Below, piece after piece: positions 43,355-51,233 of a stretch of DNA of 64,000 nt. Source of the DNA: Marinobacter sp. es.048 (GTDB taxonomy: Bacteria > Pseudomonadota > Gammaproteobacteria > Pseudomonadales > Oleiphilaceae). How positions within the stretch are numbered: position 1 is the first letter of the stretch; every line of letters starts with the position of its first letter. Under the pieces are notes generated by a model, which was given only the letters and a program-made list of their open reading frames with translations, was not told the DNA's origin and searched no databases. Location: contig NZ_FYFA01000001.1 in the NCBI RefSeq assembly GCF_900188435.1, positions 1,612,001 through 1,676,000 on the forward strand, read 5' to 3'. The position numbers and the translations under genes are program-made.

Positions 43355-44673
43355 GGCGGCGGCCCATGTTCCCTCTGTTCTGGCGGATTTTCCTGTCGAT
43401 CTGGCTGGCCATGGCGGTCACCGTGGTGGCCAGTAACCTTGCGACCAGGATGCTTCTGGACCGGGAGCGGCAAGCCATCGAGCGCCAGGCAGGTCTCAGG
43501 GATCTGGCCGAAGAGGCCATTGCAATACGTGAGGCCGGTGATCGTGGCGGCGCGTGGCGCTTTCTGCGGGACGAGGGCGAACGTCTTGAACTGTTTCTGG
43601 TGCTGCTCGAACAGGATGAAAACGATGGCAAGCTGCCCTCGTTCATTCGCGACCGCATGAAATCCGGCTGGTATCCGCAGAAACCTGCGGTTCTGGATGT
43701 GGGCGGTGGTTACCGGTTGGTGGCCTGGCCCCGGGTACAGGGCGCCGGCTGGCTCAACCCCAGATTCTTCAGGGCTATCGAGCTCGGGCTGGCCCTGCTG
43801 ATGATTTCCCTGGCGTGCTGGTGGATCGCCCGCCTGGTATCACGACCGTTGAGGCATATGGAAACCACGGCCCAGGCGATTGCGGGCGGGGATAATTCCC
43901 TCAGGGTCAGCGAAAAGATCGCACAACGCAGGGATGAGGTGGGGCAGCTGGCAACCGCCTTTAATGCCATGACCGAACAGCTCTGCAGTCTGCTGGAGCG
44001 CCAGAAACACCTGCTTCGGGATATTTCCCACGATCTCCGGACGCCGCTCACCCGCCAGCGTATTGCCATTGAGCTGGCAAACGAGGCCGGTGCGGATGAG
44101 GAACTGATGGCGAGCATTCTGCGTCAGAATGAACGGCTTGAAACCATGACCGGCCAGATACTGACGTTATACCGGGTTACCGAAGCCGGCGGCGATATTG
44201 AGCGGGAGCCCCTCAGGTTGGTGCATGTGATCAATCAGGTCCTCAAGGATGCCGCAGACTACGCCGAACATCAGGGTGTGGACTGCAAACTCGTGGTCTC
44301 ACCGGAAAGTTCACGGGCATCGGTGCTGGGTGATGAAGGGCTTCTACAGAGAGCTATCGACAACATCCTTCAAAACGCCCTCGATCACACACCGCCTGGC
44401 AGGGCGGTTCATCTGACCGTAGCGGTTTCCGATGACTGGCTGATTCTGACGGTTGATGACGAGGGGCCGGGCGTTCCGGATGAACTGATCGGCCAGCTTT
44501 TCGAGCCGTTCTTTCGAGCGGACAAGTCCCGTGGAGGCACGGGTTGGGGGCTGGGCCTCGCGATTGCCAGAGACATCGTTGCCGCCCACGATGGGGCAAT
44601 AGCGGCAGAGGCCGGTGAGCGTGGTGGCTTACGGGTGACGCTTCGCCTTCCGGTGTTTTTCGGGGGCGGCTGA
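43351..44673 (+). CDS. HAMP-domain sensor histidine kinase, CpxA-like
   Basis: A 440-residue sensor kinase. The first membrane helix is at about residues 5-27 (FPLFWRIFLSIWLAMAVTVVA), followed by a periplasmic region to about 145 and the second helix near LGLALLMISLACWWIARLV. A HAMP region follows; then the H-box DISHDLRTPLTRQRIAIEL with His near residue 227, the N-box IDNILQNALDHT and the G-boxes DDEGPGVP and GWGLGLAIA. It phosphorylates the CpxR-like partner encoded directly upstream. The last 45 bases overlap a small opposite-strand gene. Confidence 0.9.
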   Translation: MRRRPMFPLFWRIFLSIWLAMAVTVVASNLATRMLLDRERQAIERQAGLRDLAEEAIAIREAGDRGGAWRFLRDEGERLELFLVLLEQDENDGKLPSFIRDRMKSGWYPQKPAVLDVGGGYRLVAWPRVQGAGWLNPRFFRAIELGLALLMISLACWWIARLVSRPLRHMETTAQAIAGGDNSLRVSEKIAQRRDEVGQLATAFNAMTEQLCSLLERQKHLLRDISHDLRTPLTRQRIAIELANEAGADEELMASILRQNERLETMTGQILTLYRVTEAGGDIEREPLRLVHVINQVLKDAADYAEHQGVDCKLVVSPESSRASVLGDEGLLQRAIDNILQNALDHTPPGRAVHLTVAVSDDWLILTVDDEGPGVPDELIGQLFEPFFRADKSRGGTGWGLGLAIARDIVAAHDGAIAAEAGERGGLRVTLRLPVFFGGG

Positions 44674-44829
44674 TTCGGGCTCCGGATTGCAGGGCTTCAG
44701 TTTCTCTGCCCCGGAAAAGTCGATACCCTCCTGCAGCTCGTCCTCGTCAAAGCGGATCCCGCAGGCCGCTTTGCGGATTTTTGCGGGTTTGGCAATGCCC
44801 GGGTTGTTGTATTCGTCTTCAGAGGCCAT
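44629..44829 (-). CDS. Small acidic protein, function unknown
   Basis: A 66-residue polar protein: it starts MASEDEYNNPGIAKPAKIRK, contains ACGIRFDEDELQEGIDFSGA, and ends in a basic tail EKHRKAKRHP. No membrane helix. It overlaps the 3' end of the histidine kinase gene by 45 bases and diverges from yigZ with a gap of only 12 bases. The translation reads like a genuine soluble peptide rather than a shadow, but no Shine-Dalgarno sequence is visible, so support is modest. Confidence 0.42.
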   Translation of the reverse strand: MASEDEYNNPGIAKPAKIRKAACGIRFDEDELQEGIDFSGAEKLKPCNPEPESAAPEKHRKAKRHP

Positions 44830-44841
44830 AGGTCGGTGTCC

Positions 44842-45447
44842 ATGAAAAAAGATTACCCCGTTCCCGCAGGATACCTTGAGCGTGAAACGGAAGTGAAGAA
44901 AAGCCGGTTCATTGCCCGGGTAGCGCCCGTGAGCTCACGCGAAGAAGTGAAGGATTGGCTGGAACATGCCCACCGGGACCATCCGGACGCCCGTCATATC
45001 TGTTGGGCCTACCAGATCGGTCGTCCCGGTTCCGCCGCCGAGGCCGGCATGAACGACGATGGTGAGCCTTCAGGAACGGCAGGCAAGCCAATTCTGAATG
45101 TGATTCAGCACAAGGATATGGGCGATGTCCTGGTGATGGTTATCCGGTACTTTGGCGGTATCAAGTTGGGTGCCGGCGGACTGGTGCGGGCCTATGCCGG
45201 CGCGGCTGAGAGTGTTCTGTCAGCGGTTGGCCGGGTGGTGCAGAAACCCATGAAAGACGCGCAGGTTTCCCTGTCCTTTGCCTATGAACAGCCCTTGCGC
45301 CATTGGTGCGATGTTAACGGCGCATCGGTGGAGTCTGTCGATTATGGGGTATCCGTTCGTGCGCGGGTACTGGTTCCGGAGGACCTCCAGGCTGAGTTCG
45401 GGGCTTTCTGCGATGCCCAGAAGCTGGATTACAGTTTTGAAAGGTGA
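44842..45447 (+). CDS. YigZ/IMPACT family protein
   Basis: A 201-residue protein of the IMPACT/YigZ family. The N-terminal domain holds EVKKSRFIARVAPVSSREEV, HRDHPDARHICWAYQIG and the hallmark DDGEPSGTAGKPILNVIQ, then MVIRYFGGIKLGAGGLVRAYAGA. A C-terminal ACT-like domain follows. The family has been linked to translation and stress response in eukaryotes and to proline peptidase-like function in early reports; the bacterial role is not settled. GTG at 44836 is also in frame, but the ATG is favoured. Confidence 0.9.
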   Translation: MKKDYPVPAGYLERETEVKKSRFIARVAPVSSREEVKDWLEHAHRDHPDARHICWAYQIGRPGSAAEAGMNDDGEPSGTAGKPILNVIQHKDMGDVLVMVIRYFGGIKLGAGGLVRAYAGAAESVLSAVGRVVQKPMKDAQVSLSFAYEQPLRHWCDVNGASVESVDYGVSVRARVLVPEDLQAEFGAFCDAQKLDYSFER

Positions 45448-45526
45448 TGGATCCCGGGGGCATCGTCACACGTCTGCTATGCGTATACTGTTTCAATAGC
45501 GACCTTCTAAATTGAGGACAGAAATC

Positions 45527-46057
45527 ATGATGCGTTTTCTGATGTTAGCGGTTCTTACATTGGCCATGACCGGTTGCGCCAGCAATGTAGTAACCGACTA
45601 CAACTCGTCTGTGGTTTTCGGGAACTATTCCTCCTGGGCGTTCGCCACTGGCACTGACTCATCATCCTTTACGTCTCTGGACGGAACCCGGGTGCGCAGC
45701 GCCGTGGAGCGTGAGCTGAACCGGAAGGCGCTGCGACAGGTACCTGCAGTAGAGGCGGATTTGCTGGTCAGCTGGCAGATTGTGCCGGAAGAGAGGCTTG
45801 AGCAGACGGGGCTGGGACTCGGATTTGGTTTTGGCAGCGGACATTTCGGCTGGGCTCTGTCTGCACCGCCACCGGTGCGTGAAATTGAAGAGGGAAAGTT
45901 GGTTGTAGAACTGGCAGACAGCAAGTCGAAAGAAGTTGTCTGGCGCGCCGCCAGTCGGCGCTATCTTAATGAAAACCAGTCACCCGAGACCCGGAGAGAA
46001 TTGATCGACGAGGTCGTGGCCGAAATGTTTACCAAGTATCCTCCCGGTCTGGATTGA
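45527..46057 (+). CDS. DUF4136 family lipoprotein
   Basis: A 176-residue lipoprotein. The signal peptide MMRFLMLAVLTLAMTGC ends with lipobox MTGC, Cys at residue 17. The mature domain is DUF4136-like: VTDYNSSVVFGNYSSWAFA at the start, ADLLVSWQIVPEERLEQTG, and WRAASRRYLNENQSPETRREL near the C-terminus. This family is expected in the outer membrane, function unknown. The ATG follows GAGGACAGAAATC at a good distance. It is followed by the SUI1-type gene 34 bases downstream and may share its transcript. Confidence 0.85.
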   Translation: MMRFLMLAVLTLAMTGCASNVVTDYNSSVVFGNYSSWAFATGTDSSSFTSLDGTRVRSAVERELNRKALRQVPAVEADLLVSWQIVPEERLEQTGLGLGFGFGSGHFGWALSAPPPVREIEEGKLVVELADSKSKEVVWRAASRRYLNENQSPETRRELIDEVVAEMFTKYPPGLD

Positions 46058-46091
46058 AGGCGTTATAAGAAAGGAATAGCACGGAGACAGA

Positions 46092-46448
46092 ATGAAGAAG
46101 CGATCTGAGGGCGGACTGGTTTTTTCGACCGAGCAGGGCCGCATGTGCCCGGATTGCCGCAACCCGGTGAATGAGTGTATCTGCAGCAAAGCATCACGAC
46201 CTGTGGGGGACGGCATAGTCAGGGTGAGCCGGGAAACGAAGGGCCGCAAAGGCAAAGGTGTCACCCTGATTACCGGCATTCCTCTGGATGAAAAAGAGCT
46301 CAAAGCCTACGCCAAGGTGTTGAAAGCCAAATGCGGCACCGGTGGCACAGTAAAAGATGGTGTGGTCGAAATCCAGGGTGACCAGCGGGACCTTCTGGTT
46401 CCGTTGCTTGAACAGAAGGGGTGGACAGTAAAGCGCGCTGGTGGCTGA
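46092..46448 (+). CDS. SUI1/YciH family translation factor-like protein
   Basis: A 118-residue protein. A short Cys-rich region (CPDCRNPVNECICSK, residues 15-29) is followed by the SUI1/eIF1-type domain (GKGVTLITGIPLDEKELKAY, KCGTGGTVKDGVVEIQGDQ, PLLEQKGWTVK). YciH-type proteins monitor start codon selection at the ribosome. The paired Cys are typical in bacterial YciH and may bind zinc. The gene follows the DUF4136 lipoprotein gene. Confidence 0.9.
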   Translation: MKKRSEGGLVFSTEQGRMCPDCRNPVNECICSKASRPVGDGIVRVSRETKGRKGKGVTLITGIPLDEKELKAYAKVLKAKCGTGGTVKDGVVEIQGDQRDLLVPLLEQKGWTVKRAGG

Positions 46449-46592
46449 TGGTATAACACGCAATTCCCGCATGCTCACGTTACAATAGAGCCCTCGAACA
46501 ACGAATCCCTAGTTTTATATCAACCGGAATCTGGCCGGAAATTCCCGGGAATATCCTGTGGGATGGTGGGTTCCGTTCGACCGGAGGCAAGC

Positions 46593-47846
46593 ATGCATAT
46601 ACTGGTTTTGGGTGCAGGCGTTGTGGGTACTACCACGGCCTGGTATCTGCAAAAGCAGGGGCACCAGGTAACCGTGGTTGATCGCCAGAACCAGGCCGGC
46701 CTGGAAACCAGTTATGCCAACGGCGGTCAAATCTCTGTTTCCCATGCGGAGCCCTGGGCCAACCCGTCAGCCCCTCTGAAAGTATTGAAATGGCTGTTCC
46801 AGCCAGACGCGCCCTTGCTGTTCCGGCCAAACCTGGATACCGCCCAGTGGCGCTGGGCGCTTTCTTTTCTGGGTCAATGCACGTCAGCCAGGGCTGCCCA
46901 CAACATCCGCCAGATGGTGAATCTTGGCACCTACAGCCGCAGCCAGTTGCAGGCTCTGCGAAAGGAAGCGGGCATAGAATACGACCATCTTGAGAAGGGT
47001 ATCCTGCACTTCTACACCAATCCTGAGGAATTTGACGGCGCCATGGAGCCGACCCGGATCATGCAGGATCTGGGGTGTGACCGTCAGATTATCGATGCGG
47101 ACAGGGCGGTTGAACTGGAACCGGCACTCAAGCCGATCCGCAACCGGATCGCCGGGGCAACCTACACCTCTGAAGACGAATCCGGTGATGCCCGGATGTT
47201 TACCCAGAATCTTGCAAAACGCTGCGAGGAGGCCGGCGTAGAGTTCCGGTACGGCACTGAAATTCTGAGCTTCGAACGCGCCGGCGAGCGGGTACTTGGG
47301 ATCCAGACCCTCCGAGACGGCCATCATGAGACGCTGCGCGCCGATGCCTATGTGCTGAGCATGGGCAGCTTCAGCGCGGCGCTTGCCCGGCAGCTGGGTA
47401 TTTTCCTCAACATCTACCCGGCCAAAGGCTATTCGATTACGGTGCCGGTGAAGAACGAGGAGGCGGCGTTCAATGTCAGCCTCACTGACGACGAGTACAA
47501 GCTGGTTTATTCCCGCCTCGGCGATCGCATGCGTGTGGCGGGTACGGCCGAACTGAACGGCTACAGCCGGAAACTGAACTACACCCGCTGCCGCGCTATC
47601 GTGCGCCGCACAGCGGAAGTCATGCCCGAAGCAGGTTACTGGGATCAGGCCGAGTTCTGGACCGGTTTGCGGCCTGCGACGCCCTCCAACGTGCCGTACA
47701 TCGGGAAAAGCCACTTCGCCAACCTCTATCTGAATACCGGACACGGTACCCTGGGATGGACCCATTCCTGTGGTTCCGCCGCGGCCCTTGCGGATATTAT
47801 CGACGGCCGCAAGCCGGAGGTGGATTTTACGTTCTCCGGGCTCTAG
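46593..47846 (+). CDS. dadA: D-amino acid dehydrogenase
   Basis: A 417-residue FAD-dependent dehydrogenase of the DadA family. The FAD motif is MHILVLGAGVVGTTTAWYLQ (GxGxxG at residues 7-12), then GHQVTVVDRQNQAGLETSYA and, near the C-terminus, ATPSNVPYIGKSHFANLYLN with GHGTLGWTHSCGSAAALADI. It deaminates D-amino acids such as D-alanine to 2-oxo acids, passing electrons to the respiratory chain. CCGGAGGC precedes the ATG at 46593. No alanine racemase dadX is adjacent. It is followed by the long IR at 47894-47940. Confidence 0.92.
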   Translation: MHILVLGAGVVGTTTAWYLQKQGHQVTVVDRQNQAGLETSYANGGQISVSHAEPWANPSAPLKVLKWLFQPDAPLLFRPNLDTAQWRWALSFLGQCTSARAAHNIRQMVNLGTYSRSQLQALRKEAGIEYDHLEKGILHFYTNPEEFDGAMEPTRIMQDLGCDRQIIDADRAVELEPALKPIRNRIAGATYTSEDESGDARMFTQNLAKRCEEAGVEFRYGTEILSFERAGERVLGIQTLRDGHHETLRADAYVLSMGSFSAALARQLGIFLNIYPAKGYSITVPVKNEEAAFNVSLTDDEYKLVYSRLGDRMRVAGTAELNGYSRKLNYTRCRAIVRRTAEVMPEAGYWDQAEFWTGLRPATPSNVPYIGKSHFANLYLNTGHGTLGWTHSCGSAAALADIIDGRKPEVDFTFSGL

Positions 47847-47893
47847 AAGGTCTGGCTACCTCCAGTCCGGAGTTAGCATCTTGGTCAAGCCTC

Positions 47894-47940
47894 AAAACCA
47901 TTTCACTTTGAATTAAAGAATTTCAAAGTGAAATGGTTTT
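47894..47940. repeat. AT-rich perfect inverted repeat, 19-bp arms
   Basis: Perfect 19-bp arms (47894-47912 and 47922-47940) with a nine-base loop between dadA and the CoA-transferase gene. It starts with AAAA and ends with TTTT, as in a bidirectional terminator for dadA, but the stem is AT-rich. Its centre is about 145 bases before the predicted transcription start of the sigma-54 promoter, where enhancer sites for a sigma-54 activator often lie. Both readings are possible. Confidence 0.65.
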
Positions 47941-48033
47941 CTTTATCTGACAGCCCTCTGTTACGTGTTTCTACCTACGAAATAATACCTATTTTTCAAT
48001 GGCTTGAAAGATTCCTTTTGTGTCTATCAAGAG

Positions 48034-48050
48034 TTGGCACCGGCTTTGCG
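48034..48050 (+). promoter_or_regulatory. Sigma-54 promoter of the catabolic operon
   Basis: TTGGCACCGGCTTTGCG matches the sigma-54 consensus TGGCAC-N5-TTGC. The invariant GG (48036-48037) and GC (48048-48049) are 10 bases apart, as required. It lies 72 bases before the start of the first gene of the operon. A PrpR-domain gene, of the family that activates sigma-54 promoters, closes the cluster. Confidence 0.85.
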
Positions 48051-48121
48051 ATGTTGGGTGTAAACGGTTCGTCCAGTTGATGAACAACAACACCAATCCA
48101 ACAACCGTGTGCTGACTGACT

Positions 48122-49318
48122 ATGACTAAACCACTGGAAGGCGTCCGGATAATTGATCTGACCCACATGCTGTCCGGCCCTTACGCAGGAATGCTGCTGG
48201 CCGACCTGGGAGCAGAATCCATCAAGGTAGAGCCCCTGAAAGGCGAGGGCACCCGTTCACTACTCGCCAAGGATCCCCGCAATTCCTACAACGGTCACGG
48301 CGCCTATTTCATTACTCTCAACCGCAACAAGAAGAGCGTCTGCATTGACCTGAAATCCGAGGCTGGCCTTCAGACTTTTTACGATCTGGTCAAGGATGCC
48401 GACGTTGTGCTTGATAATTTTTCCGCCGGCGTGCCTACCAAGCTCAAGATTGATCACGAGCACCTGTCGAAAGTGAATCCTCGCATCATCACCTGTTCGG
48501 TAACTGGTTTCGGGCAGGCCGGTCCCAATTTCAAGCGCCCGGCGTTTGACCAGGTGGTGCAGGGCATTGGTGGCGGCATGTCTATTACCGGGCACGATGC
48601 CGAGCATCCGGCCCGGGCAGGCATTCCTATTGGCGACCTTGGCGGCGGCATGTTTGCCGTGATGGGCGTTTTGGCAGCCCTCCACTCCCGAGCGGTGAAC
48701 GGCTACGGCCAGCACGTCGACATTTCTATGCTCGATTGCCAGATCAGCATGCTCAACTACATGGCCACCATGTATTTCCTGAGCGGCGACAACCCGTCTC
48801 CGATCGGTAATGGCCACTTTGTCCATGTTCCCTACGATGCCTTCCGCACCAGCAATGGCTTTGTGATTATTGCGGTCATTTTCGACAGTTTCTGGGACAA
48901 CCTGGTCGAGCTTCTGGGTATCGATGAATTGCGGGATCCGGCCTACAAGACCCAGCCCGGTCGATTTGCAGACAAGCACAAGATCAACGGCATTCTGACC
49001 GATCTTTTAAAGACCAACACCACGGAACATTGGGTGGAGTTGCTCTCTAGCGCCCGTATTCCCTGCGCCCCGGTCAACAAGTTCTCCGATGCCTTGAGCG
49101 ATCCCCAGGTTCTGTTCCGCAACATGGTGGTGGACATTCCCCAGTTTGACGGCGGCTCTGTCAAGGCGCCGGGGAATCCGATCAAGCTCAGCGTCGACTC
49201 TTCAGACTCCTACACTGCGCCGCCTCTGCTGGGGCAGCACACCGAAGATGTTCTTAAATCGCTTGGCTACAGCGACGAGCGGATTGCAGAACTCAAAGGC
49301 ATGCAGGCCATCGGATAA
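48122..49318 (+). CDS. CaiB/BaiF family CoA-transferase
   Basis: A 398-residue class III CoA-transferase. It begins with TKPLEGVRIIDLTHMLSGPY, then LLADLGAESIKVEPLKGEGTR; the active-site Asp of this family follows in GIPIGDLGGGMFAVMGVLAAL. CTGCNNP-like binding and the FASNV-like KQIRSTLP features were not separately marked. Class III enzymes move CoA between acids, for example from succinyl-CoA to a dicarboxylate. As the first gene after the sigma-54 promoter and next to a lyase of the HMG-CoA family, it probably activates a malate-like acid. The substrate is not known. Confidence 0.88.
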   Translation: MTKPLEGVRIIDLTHMLSGPYAGMLLADLGAESIKVEPLKGEGTRSLLAKDPRNSYNGHGAYFITLNRNKKSVCIDLKSEAGLQTFYDLVKDADVVLDNFSAGVPTKLKIDHEHLSKVNPRIITCSVTGFGQAGPNFKRPAFDQVVQGIGGGMSITGHDAEHPARAGIPIGDLGGGMFAVMGVLAALHSRAVNGYGQHVDISMLDCQISMLNYMATMYFLSGDNPSPIGNGHFVHVPYDAFRTSNGFVIIAVIFDSFWDNLVELLGIDELRDPAYKTQPGRFADKHKINGILTDLLKTNTTEHWVELLSSARIPCAPVNKFSDALSDPQVLFRNMVVDIPQFDGGSVKAPGNPIKLSVDSSDSYTAPPLLGQHTEDVLKSLGYSDERIAELKGMQAIG

Positions 49319-49328
49319 GGAGACAGCC

Positions 49329-50252
49329 ATGAAGGTACGTGTCAACGACGTCGGACCCCGCGACGGCCTACAGAGCCAGGGCAAGACATTGAGTGTGGAC
49401 GGCAGGGCGCAGTTGATCGAGGCACTTGTGGGTGCCGGGCTGCGCAACATTGAAGTCGGCAGTTTCGTTTCTCCGAAAGCCGTCCCCCAGATGGCGGGTA
49501 CCGATCAGCTGTTTGGCCGACTGCCGGCGGTCGACAAAGTTCGCTACGCCGGGCTGGTTCCCAATATGAAAGGATACCAATTGGCGACGGCCGCGGGCGC
49601 GAAAGTCGTCAACGTGGTGCTGTCAGTGACCGACACCATGAATCAGAAAAATATACGGATGTCCCTGGACGAAACTGCCGACGTCTGTAAAACCATCGTG
49701 GAACGAGGTCACCGTGAAGGTGTCGAGGTGCAGGCATATCTGGCGGTCGCGTTCGAGTGTCCTTTCGAGGGGCTGGTCGATCCCGAGGTGGTTGCCCGAT
49801 TCGCCCGGCTCATGCGTTCGGCTGGCGCTGCCAAGATCATCATTGCCGATACCATCGGAGCCGCCAATCCGACACAGGTTCGGCAGGTACTCGACTTGGT
49901 TGTCCCGGAGGTGGGCGCCGACCGGTTGTCCTGTCATTTTCACGATACCCGAGGCATGGCGCTTGCCAATATTACAGTGGCGGTGGATCGGGGCGTCCGT
50001 GAATTCGATTCCTCCATCGGAGGCCTCGGCGGCTGCCCATTTTCACCAGGTGCTACCGGCAATGTCGCCACCGAGGATGTGGTGCTTCTGCTTAACAGCA
50101 TGGGCTACGACACGGGTATCGACCCATTGGATCTGATTCCGGTGGTTCATCTGGCCGAAGAGCTTACCGGTGTCTCCCTCGGTGGAAAAAGTTTCCGCTG
50201 GTTAAGTCAGCAGAGTGCCAAGCTGCGCGGGGAGGCTGGTCATGGTGGCTAA
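49329..50252 (+). CDS. HMG-CoA lyase-like enzyme (DRE-TIM aldolase)
   Basis: A 307-residue TIM-barrel lyase. The signature is DVGPRDGLQSQGK at about residues 7-19, with the metal site HFHDTRGMALAN and the loop GGLGGCPFSPGATGNVATED, which fits the HMG-CoA lyase Cys motif. Family members split 3-hydroxy-3-methylacyl-CoA, such as HMG-CoA, into acetyl-CoA plus an oxo acid; some act on citramalyl-CoA-like esters. It follows the CoA-transferase by 10 bases and overlaps the next gene by 11. It is more likely a cleavage step of the operon pathway than leucine catabolism, since no liu genes are present. Confidence 0.88.
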   Translation: MKVRVNDVGPRDGLQSQGKTLSVDGRAQLIEALVGAGLRNIEVGSFVSPKAVPQMAGTDQLFGRLPAVDKVRYAGLVPNMKGYQLATAAGAKVVNVVLSVTDTMNQKNIRMSLDETADVCKTIVERGHREGVEVQAYLAVAFECPFEGLVDPEVVARFARLMRSAGAAKIIIADTIGAANPTQVRQVLDLVVPEVGADRLSCHFHDTRGMALANITVAVDRGVREFDSSIGGLGGCPFSPGATGNVATEDVVLLLNSMGYDTGIDPLDLIPVVHLAEELTGVSLGGKSFRWLSQQSAKLRGEAGHGG

Positions 50253-51231
50253 GGTGCTTGGCATGACCGCGCAGCTGGCACCCTGGGCCATTGTTGGTGG
50301 CCTGGCCTACGCCGCGGCTTTCATCAAGCCTGGTGTGGAGCCTCTGCCTCTGCCCCAGCCGCTGAATGAACCGAGGGATCTGTTCTACGACGTCAGCGCG
50401 TCAGAAGCTGGCCGGTACTGGTTTGCGGGCAACAACGGCCTGGTTCTTGAAGGCGGGGAAACGCTCGAGGATTGGCGTCGGCATGTGATGCCCGAGGACG
50501 TCAACCTGCAGGGCATTGCCTCCGCTGATAATGGCACCGTTCTGGCGGTCGGAAACGCTGGCTGGACTTTCCGGCATCATGGCGACGGTGAGTGGGAGCC
50601 GCTGCAGCTGCCAGTGTCCGACATTGCCGGCAAGCTGATTGAAGTAGCGTGGATCGATGGCCATTTCTGGGCTATCGGAGAAATGGGCGCGGTGTTCCGC
50701 TCCGATGCCGAAGCCACCCAATGGCAGAACCTCGGTATCGAAGGGGACGTTGCTCTCAACGACATCGCCAGGACCACGGGCGGTGAAATCTGGATTACCG
50801 CCGAGTTCGGCACCCTCTATCATTCCGGGGACAATGGACAGTCCTGGCAGGGCGAGGAACTGGGCTACGAGAGCCTGCGTTCGGTGGCCTTTCATGGCGA
50901 CCACGGAGTGGTGGTTGGTAATGGTGGCGTAATTTTCCATAGCGCGGACGGTGGCCAGACCTGGGAAGAAGCCCGATCACCCACCACCGAGCACCTCTAC
51001 GATGTAGTCCATGACAAGCAGCGTTGGCTTGCCACCGGCAATGGCGGCGTGCTGCTCAGCTCGGAGGACGGCGTTCGTTGGCAGGCGCTGCAGCCCGGTA
51101 ATTTTGCCAACGGATACCACGCACGACTCCAGCCGGTAGAGAATGGTGTTCTGATCGCGGGCCAGACGATTGGACTGCTTTCTGATGACAGCTGGCAGAA
51201 CTGGCCGGATGCCATGGCAGGGGGGATCTGA
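50242..51231 (+). CDS. YCF48/BNR-repeat protein linked to RND transport
   Basis: A 329-residue protein with an N-terminal hydrophobic anchor (LAPWAIVGGLAYAAAFI, about residues 11-28) and a beta-propeller-like C-terminal part. BNR-type motifs are seen: HSGDNGQSWQG, HSADGGQTWEEA and SSEDGVRWQAL. These repeats resemble YCF48, a photosystem assembly factor, but here the protein is in a periplasmic role. It overlaps HMGL by 11 bases and precedes the RND gene by two, so it likely assists the transporter. YCF48, RND, DUF1302 and DUF1329 genes recur together in other bacteria, to my knowledge. Confidence 0.75.
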   Translation: MVAKVLGMTAQLAPWAIVGGLAYAAAFIKPGVEPLPLPQPLNEPRDLFYDVSASEAGRYWFAGNNGLVLEGGETLEDWRRHVMPEDVNLQGIASADNGTVLAVGNAGWTFRHHGDGEWEPLQLPVSDIAGKLIEVAWIDGHFWAIGEMGAVFRSDAEATQWQNLGIEGDVALNDIARTTGGEIWITAEFGTLYHSGDNGQSWQGEELGYESLRSVAFHGDHGVVVGNGGVIFHSADGGQTWEEARSPTTEHLYDVVHDKQRWLATGNGGVLLSSEDGVRWQALQPGNFANGYHARLQPVENGVLIAGQTIGLLSDDSWQNWPDAMAGGI

Positions 51232-51233
51232 TC

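Noticed and set aside
46884-47765. Minus-strand open frame of 293 codons
   Set aside because: It is antisense to dadA, which has a full FAD motif and C-terminal signature.
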